Positions 50,858 through 57,903 of a DNA stretch of 64,000 nt are shown in pieces. This DNA is from PALSA-612 sp963776375 (GTDB lineage Bacteria; Actinomycetota; Thermoleophilia; Gaiellales; Gaiellaceae). Numbering within the stretch: position 1 is the first letter of the stretch; each line of letters starts with the position of its first letter. Position numbers and translations under genes: made by a program. The stretch covers positions 6,334 to 70,333 of the forward strand of contig CAVZMF010000007.1 in the NCBI GenBank assembly GCA_963776375.1. Reading direction: 5' to 3'. The notes below the pieces were generated by a model, which was not told where the DNA came from, did not search any database, and was given only the letters and a program-made list of their open reading frames with translations.

Positions 50858-51895
50858 TCACCTCTCTTGGGGGTTGGATTCGGAAAGCGCGCGGACTCTA
50901 ACACGCTCCTCGCCTGCCTCCCGGGCTTCCTCGACCATCCGCTCGCCGAGCCTTGCAACGACGTCGTGGTCTATTCCGCGCGCCGCGAGGCGGATCGCGT
51001 TGGCGATCGCCGTGCGTGACGAGTTGCCGTGGGCGATCACCGCCAGCCCGCGCAGCCCGAGCAGGTACGCGCCGCCGTAGGCGTCCGGGTCGAGATGGGA
51101 GCGCAAGCGGGCTGCGGCGGGCTTGATCAGCGCGCCTCCCGCCTTCCCTCGCGCCGTGGCGGTGATCTCGCTCCGCAGCCAGTCGAGCGTCGTTCGGATC
51201 GTGCCCTCGAGGAGCTTCAGCGCCACGTTGCCCGTGAACCCGTCGCAGACGACGACGTCGGCGGCGTGGGCGAGCAGCCAGCGGCTCTCGACGTTGCCGC
51301 GGAAGTCGACGAGATCGCTTGCGGCTAGCAGCCGATGGGCCTCGAGCGTGAGCTGGTTGCCCTTTTCGGGCTCTTCCCCGATGGACATGAGCCCGACCGT
51401 GGGCCGCGCGATCTCGAGGATCTCCTGGGCGAAGACCGAGCCCATTACGGCGAACTGGAGCAGGTGTTCCGCCCGGCAGTCGGCGGTGGCGCCGGCGTCG
51501 ATCAGCACCGAGGGGCCCTTCGGCGTCGGGACGACCACGGCGATCGCCGGCCTGAGCACGCCGGCCTGGCGCCTGATGTAAACGAGGCCGGCAGCGAGCA
51601 TCGCCCCGGTGTTCCCGGCGGACACGGCCGCTTCGGCCCGGCCCTCGTGCACGGCGCGGCACGCGGCAACGAGCGAGCTGTCCGGCTTGCCGCGCACGGC
51701 GTCGGCCGGCTTCTCGTCCATCGCGATCTCCTGCGTCGTCGCGACGAGCTCGAGCCCGTGCGTCTCGAGGCCGGCCGGCCCGAACAGGATGGGCTCGATC
51801 CCCTCCGACCGGGCCTCGAGCGCCCCGGCCACGATCGCCTCCGGCCCCCGGTCGCCCCCGAGCGCATCGACCGCCACCCGGACCGGGCCCGCCAT
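50858..51895 (-). CDS. plsX: Phosphate acyltransferase PlsX
   Basis: 345 residues. VRVAVDALGGDRGPEAIVAG, AVSAGNTGAMLAAGLVYIRR, VLIDAGATADCRAEHLLQFA, VGLMSIGEEPEKGNQLTLEA and DVVVCDGFTGNVALKLLEGT are the PlsX motifs. It makes acyl-phosphate from acyl-ACP for phospholipid synthesis. It lies between rpmF and acpP, the usual arrangement. Confidence 0.95.
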   Translation of the reverse strand: MAGPVRVAVDALGGDRGPEAIVAGALEARSEGIEPILFGPAGLETHGLELVATTQEIAMDEKPADAVRGKPDSSLVAACRAVHEGRAEAAVSAGNTGAMLAAGLVYIRRQAGVLRPAIAVVVPTPKGPSVLIDAGATADCRAEHLLQFAVMGSVFAQEILEIARPTVGLMSIGEEPEKGNQLTLEAHRLLAASDLVDFRGNVESRWLLAHAADVVVCDGFTGNVALKLLEGTIRTTLDWLRSEITATARGKAGGALIKPAAARLRSHLDPDAYGGAYLLGLRGLAVIAHGNSSRTAIANAIRLAARGIDHDVVARLGERMVEEAREAGEERVRVRALSESNPQER

Positions 51896-51913
51896 GGCCG
51901 AGAGTCTAGGGAT

Positions 51914-52102
51914 CTACGGAGCGGGCGTGCGCAGCGGCTCTATCTCGCGCCCGCGGTACGTCTTGCAGTTCGGGCACATCTCGTGCGAGCGCTTCGGCTG
52001 GTGGCACTGCGGGCACACGCTCAGGCGCGGAGCGTCGATGCGGTGCTGCGCGCGACGCTTGTCGCGGCGGGCCTTGGATGTCTTTCGCTTCGGGACAGCC
52101 AT
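51914..52102 (-). CDS. rpmF: 50S ribosomal protein L32
   Basis: 62 residues. MAVPKRKTSKARRDKRRAQH is the L32 head, and CPQCHQPKRSHEMCPNCKTY holds the four zinc-binding Cys, so this is the zinc-containing form. The last residues (REIEPLRTPAP) are typical. In most genomes yceD is directly upstream; here a cupin gene and an ABC-F gene separate them. Confidence 0.95.
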   Translation of the reverse strand: MAVPKRKTSKARRDKRRAQHRIDAPRLSVCPQCHQPKRSHEMCPNCKTYRGREIEPLRTPAP

Positions 52103-52141
52103 GCGGCGGAGCAGTATAGCGGCGCGATAGGCTCCGTCCGT

Positions 52142-52498
52142 ATGGGCTACAGCGTCGTAAACGTCGACGAGATCGAGGGCGCGGGGCCGGGCGGCGGCGT
52201 CCGGTTCGTGCGCCGCGAGCTCGGCTGCGAGGCGTTCGGGATCAACTGGTTCGAGCTCCCGCCGGGCGCCGAGGGCCTCGAGCACGACGAGGGCAGCACG
52301 GGCCAGGAAGAGGTCAGCGTCGTCGTGCGCGGCTCCGGCCATTGGCGCGTCGACGGCGAGGACGTTCCGGTGCGCGAGGGGTCGTTCATCCGCTTCGATC
52401 CGGAGACGACGCGCTGCCCCGTCGCCGGCCCCGATGGAATGACGTTCGTCTCGGTCGGCTCGACGCGCGGCAGCTACGAGGCCCGCGGACCCTTCTAG
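52142..52498 (+). CDS. Cupin-domain protein
   Basis: 118 residues. GINWFELPPGAEGLEHDEGS and EEVSVVVRGSGHWRVDGEDV are the first cupin motif (with fewer His than usual), and VREGSFIRFDPETTRCPVAG the second. It is likely a small-molecule-binding or metal-poor cupin. The gene is on the opposite strand to the surrounding housekeeping cluster; it is divergent from rpmF and ends directly at the ABC-F stop. Confidence 0.75.
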   Translation: MGYSVVNVDEIEGAGPGGGVRFVRRELGCEAFGINWFELPPGAEGLEHDEGSTGQEEVSVVVRGSGHWRVDGEDVPVREGSFIRFDPETTRCPVAGPDGMTFVSVGSTRGSYEARGPF

Positions 52499-54076
52499 TC
52501 ACAACGCGATCGTCCGCGTGGCGCCGAAGCGGTCGATGAAGCGGCGGTCGTGCGTGACGAGCACGACCGTGCCTTCGTAGTCGCGAAGGGCCAATTCGAG
52601 CTGTTCGACGGCTTCCAGGTCGAGATGGTTCGTCGGCTCGTCGAGGACGAGCAGGTTGACGCGGCGCGCCTGCAACTCGGCGAGGTGGGCGCGCGTCCGC
52701 TCGCCCGGCGAGAGCGACGAGCAGGGCCGACCGACGTGATCGGCGCCCAGGCCGAACTTCGCGAGCAGCGTCCGCGCGTCTTCGGCACGCAGTCCGGCGC
52801 GGCCACGGAATCGCTCGAGCAGGGGCTCCGCACCGTCGTACGCGCCTCGGCCTTGCTCGAGCGTCCCGATCACGGTCCGCCGGCCGACGAAGCGCGTGCC
52901 CGCCACGAGCGGCACGTCGCCGAGCAGCATCCCGAGAAGCGTCGATTTGCCGCTGCCGTTTCGCCCCGTGACGAGCACGCGCTCGCCGCGCCCGAGGAGG
53001 AGGTTCACCGGACCGAGGCTGAACTCACCACGAACCGCCGTGGCGCCGTCCAGCGCTGCCACACGGTCGTTCGCTCGCTCGCCGGTCTCGAGGCGGAGCT
53101 CGAGCTCCCAGGGCTCGTAGGGCTTCTCCGGCCGGTCGGCGCGCTCGAGCGCGCGCTCGGCCAGGCGAACCTTGCTGCGCAGCGCGTTCGTGCCCCGGCG
53201 GTCCGAGCCTCCGGTCTTCTCCCCCAGGCCGAACCCCGCGCGCGCCTCCTGCCGTCGCCGCGCCAGCAGCGCCTCGATCTCGCGGCGACGCTCCTCCGCG
53301 TGCTCGAAGCGCTCGAACGCCGCCTCTCGCGCCGCGTCGCGGACCGCCTCGTACTCGCTGAAGCCACCTGCCCACTCGCGGACCCGCCGCGTCCACGGCT
53401 CGATCTCGACAATGCGCGTCACCGTTCGGTCGAGGAACTCGCGGTCGTGCGAGACGACGACGAGGCCGCCTTCCCGGCCTGCGAGAAAGCGCTCGAGCCG
53501 CTCGAGGCCGTCGAAATCGAGGTCGTTCGTGGGCTCGTCGAGGAGGAGCAGCTCGAAGCGCGAGAGCAGGATCGCCGCCAGCGCAACCCGCGCCGCCTCG
53601 CCGCCGGAAAGCGAGCCCAGCTCGCGACCGAGCGAAACGGGCAGCCCCAGCTCCGCGGCCGCCTGTCCCGCCCGCGCGTCCAGGTCTCCGCCGCCGAGGG
53701 CGACGAAACGGTCGAGCGCCACGGCGTACCGGTCGTCGGCCGCCTCACCCGCGGCCAGAGCGGCGGCCGCCGCTTCCAGCTCCTGCTGCGCGGCGGCGAC
53801 GCCCGTGCGCCGCGCGAGGTGAGCGAGCAGCGTCTCGCCCGTCGTGCGGTCGGGCTCCTGCGGGAGGTAGCCGGCGGTCAGAGCCGCCGGCGCGCGCGTG
53901 ATCGTCCCCTGGTCGGGGACGTCGATCCCGGCGATGAGCCGGAGAAGCGTCGACTTGCCGACGCCGTTCGGGCCGACGACGCCCAGCCGCCGCTCGAGCG
54001 TGACCGAGAGCGTGACCTTGTCGAGAACCGTGGTGGCGCCGTAGTGCTTCGAGACGCCGTCGAGTGAGATACGCAA
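52499..54076 (-). CDS. ABC-F family ATPase (ribosome-associated type)
   Basis: 525 residues with two ABC domains and no membrane part. First domain: LGVVGPNGVGKSTLLRLIAG, LSGGEAARVALAAILLSRFE, LLLDEPTNDLDFDGLERLER. Second: VLVTGRNGSGKSTLLGMLLG, LSPGERTRAHLAELQARRVN, LLVLDEPTNHLDLEAVEQLE. The linker (RRREIEALLARRRQEARAGF) is the P-site tRNA interaction motif region. Members act on stalled ribosomes or give resistance to ribosome-targeting antibiotics; which applies here cannot be told. The TTG start follows CCGGAGG. The leader has a GC hairpin that might attenuate expression. Confidence 0.88.
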   Translation of the reverse strand: MRISLDGVSKHYGATTVLDKVTLSVTLERRLGVVGPNGVGKSTLLRLIAGIDVPDQGTITRAPAALTAGYLPQEPDRTTGETLLAHLARRTGVAAAQQELEAAAAALAAGEAADDRYAVALDRFVALGGGDLDARAGQAAAELGLPVSLGRELGSLSGGEAARVALAAILLSRFELLLLDEPTNDLDFDGLERLERFLAGREGGLVVVSHDREFLDRTVTRIVEIEPWTRRVREWAGGFSEYEAVRDAAREAAFERFEHAEERRREIEALLARRRQEARAGFGLGEKTGGSDRRGTNALRSKVRLAERALERADRPEKPYEPWELELRLETGERANDRVAALDGATAVRGEFSLGPVNLLLGRGERVLVTGRNGSGKSTLLGMLLGDVPLVAGTRFVGRRTVIGTLEQGRGAYDGAEPLLERFRGRAGLRAEDARTLLAKFGLGADHVGRPCSSLSPGERTRAHLAELQARRVNLLVLDEPTNHLDLEAVEQLELALRDYEGTVVLVTHDRRFIDRFGATRTIAL

Positions 54077-54177
54077 GACAGACCTCCGGAGAGCCGGCGC
54101 GCCTGCAAGGGCGCGCGAGAAAACGTGGATGGCCCGGTCAGTCCGTCATAGGAGGCGCAGCTGCGCCGTTTCCGATG
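54077..54177 (-). promoter_or_regulatory. ABC-F leader with hairpins and a tiny frame
   Basis: On the minus strand this leader has GGCGCAGCTGCGCC (a full palindrome), ATG ACG GAC TGA (a three-codon frame), then GCGCGCC and GGCGCGC pairing across six bases just before the Shine-Dalgarno CCGGAGG. Short frames plus hairpins are frequent in antibiotic-inducible ABC-F leaders, but no T-run is seen. Confidence 0.35.
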
Positions 54178-54681
54178 TTACAGCCGGTCGCGGAGCTCGG
54201 CCAGCGCCGCCCAGCGCGGGTCCGACTCCTCGCCCTCGTGCTCGTGCGGCTCGCGGTTCAGGTCGAGCCCGCAGACGGGGCAGAGCCCGGCGCAGTCGGG
54301 GCGGCAGAGGATCTTGTCCGGCAGCGCGAGGATGAGGCCGTCCCTGGCCCAGGAGGAGAGATCGAGCCGGTTTTCGGTCACGTACGGCGTCGTCAGCTCC
54401 TCGACGCCGTTCGGGCTCTCAGCCTGGTATTCGCGCAGGGCGAGATCGTCGTCGAGGACGGCGTCGCCGAGGCAGCGAAAGCAGGGCCCGTGGAGGCGGA
54501 CGTGGAAGCGCAGCTCGTACACCGTGCCCGTGGAAGCGCGGGTGATCGCCAGCTCGGCGGGAACCTTCTCGGGCACGACCAGGTAGCGCTGGCCGCCCAG
54601 CTCGATCGGCGCGATCTCGACCTCGACCTCGTCGCGAAGGGACTCCCCGGACCGCAGCCGGAACTTCCTCAGATCCAGCAT
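54178..54681 (-). CDS. yceD: DUF177/YceD family protein
   Basis: 167 residues. MLDLRKFRLRSGESLRDEVE opens; LHGPCFRCLGDAVLDDDLAL and CRPDCAGLCPVCGLDLNREP give the two Cys pairs characteristic of DUF177, and the C-terminus DPRWAALAELRDRL is the usual end. YceD is linked to 23S rRNA maturation and is nearly always adjacent to rpmF; here the two are 2 kb apart. Confidence 0.9.
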   Translation of the reverse strand: MLDLRKFRLRSGESLRDEVEVEIAPIELGGQRYLVVPEKVPAELAITRASTGTVYELRFHVRLHGPCFRCLGDAVLDDDLALREYQAESPNGVEELTTPYVTENRLDLSSWARDGLILALPDKILCRPDCAGLCPVCGLDLNREPHEHEGEESDPRWAALAELRDRL

Positions 54682-54701
54682 CGTCACAAGAGCCAGACTA
54701 G

Positions 54702-55240
54702 CTAGCGACCGCGTGCAGGGACCGGGGCCGGCTCGGTCGCCCGCTCGCCCTTCGGCGGCGTCACGATCAGCGCCACGGCGCCGAGGATCACGAGGCCCGC
54801 GACGACCGTCCGCACGCTGAGCGGCTCGCGCTCCACCGCCCAGCCGAGGAAGACCGCGACGAGCGGGTTCACGTAGGCGTAGGTGGAAACGAGCGACGCC
54901 CGCGTCGTGCGCAGCAGCCATGCGTAGGCGGTGAACGCAAGCCAGGACCCGATCGCGATCAGATAGACGAGCGCGAGGATCGAGCCCGTGGAGACGTCGT
55001 GGATGCTCGTCCGTTCCCCGGTGGCGGCGGCGACGATCGCGAGCAAGACCCCGCCGGCCCGCATCTGCATCCCGGCGCTCACGAACGGCCGCCGGGGCAG
55101 CGGCGCGCGGCGCGACTAGAGCGAGCCGGCCGCCCAGGCCGCGCCCGACACGATCAGTGCGATCGCCCCCGCGACGTCGATGTGGCTCGGCCCGCTCCAG
55201 CGCGGCCCAGACGCGGGCCGGGCTCGGCTGAGCCCTCACG
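54702..55240 (-). pseudogene. EamA/DMT transporter, 5'-truncated with a nonsense codon
   Basis: The C-terminal half of an EamA drug/metabolite exporter is intact: FVSAGMQMRAGGVLLAIVAA, ILALVYLIAIGSWLAFTAYA, WLLRTTRASLVSTYAYVNPL and VAVFLGWAVEREPLSVRTVV. Upstream in the same frame IDVAGAIALIVSGAAWAAGS is followed by TAG at 55116-55118, where family members usually have Tyr before the S-R-R-A-P-L-P-R-R-P loop. The first five helices are missing altogether. Two different lesions indicate real decay. Confidence 0.75.
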
Positions 55241-55246
55241 AGCGCC

Positions 55247-55360
55247 CTACTGGTAGTTGCGCCAGGAGCCGCGCTTGTCCCGGTAGGGCAGGTCGCGAGA
55301 CCCGACCAGCGGGGCGACGAGGATCAGGGCAAGAGGCACGAGAAGCCATAGGGCGGTCAT
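55247..55360 (-). CDS. Small single-pass membrane protein, 37 residues
   Basis: The product is MTALWLLVPLALILVAPLVG and then a polar tail SRDLPYRDKRGSWRNYQ. One membrane helix plus a basic tail is a pattern seen in other small actinobacterial membrane proteins. It is divergent from the LysR-type gene with a 55-base gap between starts. I do not recognise a function. Confidence 0.5.
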   Translation of the reverse strand: MTALWLLVPLALILVAPLVGSRDLPYRDKRGSWRNYQ

Positions 55361-55415
55361 AACGACCCGTACGATGCCTGCGTATGTTCGATTAGCACAA
55401 GTCGTGTTAGTGTTC

Positions 55416-56363
55416 ATGTCGATCATGCACGCTGATGATTGGCTGGGGCTCGAGCTGCGGCATCTGATCGCGCTCAAGGCGGTCGCGGAGGAGGGGTCGT
55501 TCGGGCGCGCCGCGAAGCGGCTCGGGTACACGCAATCGGCGATCAGCCAGCAGATCGCAGTGCTCGAGCGCATCGTCGGGCAGCGCCTCGTCGAGCGCCC
55601 CGGCGGCCCGCGGCCGATCTCGATCACCGAGGCGGGCGAACTCCTGCTCACTCACGCGGACGGCATCGCCGCGCGCCTGCGGGCGGCGCAGGCGGACCTC
55701 AGCGCGCTCAGCGCGGGCGATGCCGGGCCGCTTCGAATCGGCACGTACCAGAGCGTCGGGGCGCGGCTGCTCCCCACGCTGCTGCGGGGCTTCAACGCCG
55801 ACTGGCCGAAGATCGACGTCACGCTGGTCGAGTCCGCCGACGACCGCGAGCTCCTTGCGCTCGTCGAGCACGGCGAGGTCGACCTCAGCTTCATCGTCTA
55901 TCCGCTGCAACCGGGCCCGTTCGAGGCCGCCGAGCTCATGCGCGATCCCTACGTCCTGCTCGTCGAGAAGGGCTCGCCGCTGGACAGGCGCGACCGCGCG
56001 CCCACGCTGCGCGAGATCGTCGACCTGCCGCTGATCGGCTACCGCTCCTGCCGCACGACCCAGCAGGTAGAGGAGCGGCTCCGCCTCACGGGCCGCGAGC
56101 CCAACGTGGTCTTCCGGTCCGACGACAACTACACCGTGCAGGGAATGGTCGCCGCCGGGATCGGGGTCGCCCTCGTGCCGCTCCTGACGGTCGACCCGAG
56201 CGACGACCGCATCGCCGTCGTCCACCTGGGCGACCGCGTCCCCGGCCGGCTGATCGGCGTCGCCTGGCACCGAGACCGGCTCAGGACGACGGCGGCCGCC
56301 GCGTTCGTCGAAGCCACGCTGGCGCTCTGCAAGCAGCACGAAAGCGCTTCTCTGGCGGCCTGA
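55416..56363 (+). CDS. LysR-family transcriptional regulator
   Basis: 315 residues. The helix-turn-helix is LRHLIALKAVAEEGSFGRAA with KRLGYTQSAISQQIAVLERI. The effector domain has LRIGTYQSVGARLLPTLLRG, DLSFIVYPLQPGPFEAAELM and QGMVAAGIGVALVPLL. LysR regulators usually control a divergent neighbour, here the 37-residue membrane protein and the broken EamA transporter beyond it, so the original target may be that exporter. ATG 55416 or 55425 may be the start. Confidence 0.9.
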   Translation: MSIMHADDWLGLELRHLIALKAVAEEGSFGRAAKRLGYTQSAISQQIAVLERIVGQRLVERPGGPRPISITEAGELLLTHADGIAARLRAAQADLSALSAGDAGPLRIGTYQSVGARLLPTLLRGFNADWPKIDVTLVESADDRELLALVEHGEVDLSFIVYPLQPGPFEAAELMRDPYVLLVEKGSPLDRRDRAPTLREIVDLPLIGYRSCRTTQQVEERLRLTGREPNVVFRSDDNYTVQGMVAAGIGVALVPLLTVDPSDDRIAVVHLGDRVPGRLIGVAWHRDRLRTTAAAAFVEATLALCKQHESASLAA

Positions 56364-56403
56364 GAACCGGAATACAGCCTGGCGCGAGCACGTTGAAGAC
56401 AAC

Positions 56404-56646
56404 GTGCGATCACTAAACGACATCCGAGCCGAGATCGAAGCGCTGACCGAGCGGCGGGCGCAGCTCCTACGCGTCCTGAGCGAGCAGCACGATGCGGATC
56501 TTGCAGCGGAGCACGCGAGCCTCGAAGACGAGATCGCGCGTCTCTGGGAAGAGCACCGAATCGAGCGTGCACGCATCCGCTTCGGCGAGCGTGACGAGAT
56601 CATCCAGCGCGCCCGCCACGAAGAGCGGCTGGAGCGCGCCGCGTAA
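56404..56646 (+). CDS. Small coiled-coil protein, 80 residues
   Basis: The product is almost all charged helix: LNDIRAEIEALTERRAQLLR, ASLEDEIARLWEEHRIERAR and IIQRARHEERLERAA, with heptad-like Leu/Ile spacing. GTG 56404 starts it, 40 bases after the LysR stop, possibly in the same transcript. No family is recognised. Confidence 0.55.
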   Translation: MRSLNDIRAEIEALTERRAQLLRVLSEQHDADLAAEHASLEDEIARLWEEHRIERARIRFGERDEIIQRARHEERLERAA

Positions 56647-56738
56647 CACTCCCTCCTCCGACGCCCCGTCCCGGCCACCCCGTCTCTCTAAGATGGGGTG
56701 GCCACGGGGTGTGGATCTTCTCGGGGTGTTGGTGGCTC

Positions 56739-56811
56739 GGGGCGTTAGCTCAGCTGGGAGAGCGCCGGCTTTGCAAGCCGGAGGTCACCGGTTCGATCCC
56801 GGTACGCTCCA
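56739..56811 (+). tRNA. tRNA-Ala (anticodon UGC)
   Basis: A 73-nt cloverleaf: GGGGCGT pairs with ACGCTCC before discriminator A; the D arm is GCTCAGCTGGGAGAGC; the anticodon arm is CCGGCTTTGCAAGCCGG with TGC; the T arm is CCGGTTCGATCCCGG. No encoded CCA. Confidence 0.96.
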
Positions 56812-57125
56812 TCAGGTTCGAACGTGCCCCGCTGTCTACGACCACAGCGGACTCGTACGAACCCCGACATGCGCGAGCGGTGGTTCGCTAGGGGCCGGCC
56901 TGTATAGGACACTCGGCGCTCCAACGGTCAAACCTCTCTGGGGTTCTAGGAGTCGACCAAACGCGAACACGCCGATTTATCGCGATATGGCGGAGATAGT
57001 CGGAGATAGTCGGCGATAGCGTCAAATGGCTGCTTCGCCGCCGGCCGCCTGCTCCAGTGACCGATGGGGTTGAGTCGGAGCCGCCTCTCCCGCCATTGCC
57101 GGGGAAAGACGGCTCCGCCAGGGTC
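56812..57125. other. Gap after tRNA-Ala with short tandem repeat
   Basis: This stretch of 314 bases has no gene. It contains the palindrome TATCGCGATA (56978-56987) and a 10-bp unit repeated three times: CGGAGATAGT at 56991-57000 and 57001-57010, then CGGCGATAGC at 57011-57020. No copy of a tRNA-Ala 3' fragment was found in the rest of the window. Confidence 0.55.
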
Positions 57126-57464
57126 TTAGGCCTGCTCGTCGGACTCGGCTTTAGCTTCGAGTTCGGCGACTTCGAGGTCGATTACGAGCCCCTCGACGAT
57201 CTTGGCCGACGCCGAGACCACACGCGCCGTCCCGACGATCGGAGCCACAGCCGCGAGGACACCCTGAATCTGCTCCGGCTCGACCTCCAGCTCGCCCGCG
57301 AGGGCGAGGTTGAGGGCGTACGAGACCGCTGGTGCATCGACCGCCACGAGTGCGGCGATGCGTACGAGCGCGAGCGTCTGGGGATCGAGGCTCGACACCT
57401 CGATCGCGTCCGCGTTCATGCGCGCGAGCAGATCGAGCACCGGCGTCTCGGTTGCCTCTGCCAT
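57126..57464 (-). CDS. Carboxymuconolactone decarboxylase-like protein without the catalytic Cys
   Basis: 112 residues, all helical. LDPQTLALVRIAALVAVDAP, AVSYALNLALAGELEVEPEQ and VLAAVAPIVGTARVVSASAK match the AhpD/CMD fold. No Cys is present, so the C-x2-C...H peroxidase motif is missing and AhpD-type activity is not expected. Acidic C-terminus. GGAAAGGAG precedes the ATG. Its partner or ligand is unknown. Confidence 0.7.
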   Translation of the reverse strand: MAEATETPVLDLLARMNADAIEVSSLDPQTLALVRIAALVAVDAPAVSYALNLALAGELEVEPEQIQGVLAAVAPIVGTARVVSASAKIVEGLVIDLEVAELEAKAESDEQA

Positions 57465-57807
57465 ACAAACTCCTTTCCGACGGGTAGCGACGGCCCGGCA
57501 GCCACCGATGGCGGCGAATCGGGCCTGACAGATCAGCGGTAATCGTCCCCCGGGCTTGAAGGCAACGCCTCGTCCTGTGGGGATGAAACGCGCACCCGCG
57601 CACGGCGGCCACCTACGCGGTCGAGCCGCCGTGAGCCCGACAACGGTCAGGCACAGCAGGCACCCAGTGATCATGAGGAACAGGCTGGCTGGATTCCAAC
57701 AAGCAGCAGGGCGACGCGAGCCCAACCGTGATCGACAGGAGGCTCGCGACCGTCACCGGGGGGCACGCAGCATGCGCAGGTTGGAGAGGCGACGGCCCCC
57801 ATTCGCA
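57465..57807. other. Non-coding gap between divergent genes
   Basis: About 340 bases separate the CMD-like gene and the upstream site of the yihY-like gene. No gene, RNA or clear hairpin with a T-run is seen. It must hold the promoter of the CMD-like gene, but I cannot place it. Confidence 0.4.
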
Positions 57808-57880
57808 TTCACCCAAGTGACATTCGACGCTCCTTCACCGGGAGCACGTTCTGGGTCGTAGCTTGGTGACGTTGGAAACG
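57808..57880 (+). promoter_or_regulatory. Two-part regulatory site, copy 1 (upstream of yihY-like gene)
   Basis: Site A TTCACCCAAGTGA (57808-57820) contains the dyad TCAC-N4-GTGA. Exactly 32 bases later, site B (57853-57880) begins GGGTCGTAGCTTGGTGACG and goes on TTGGAAACG. The same pair with the same spacing occurs on the minus strand at 63595-63522. Site A looks like an activator site and B may include the -10 region (TAGCTT) and transcript start. The yihY-like gene begins 24 bases after B. Confidence 0.65.
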
Positions 57881-57903
57881 TCGATCGGAGAGGAGATTTG
57901 CTG

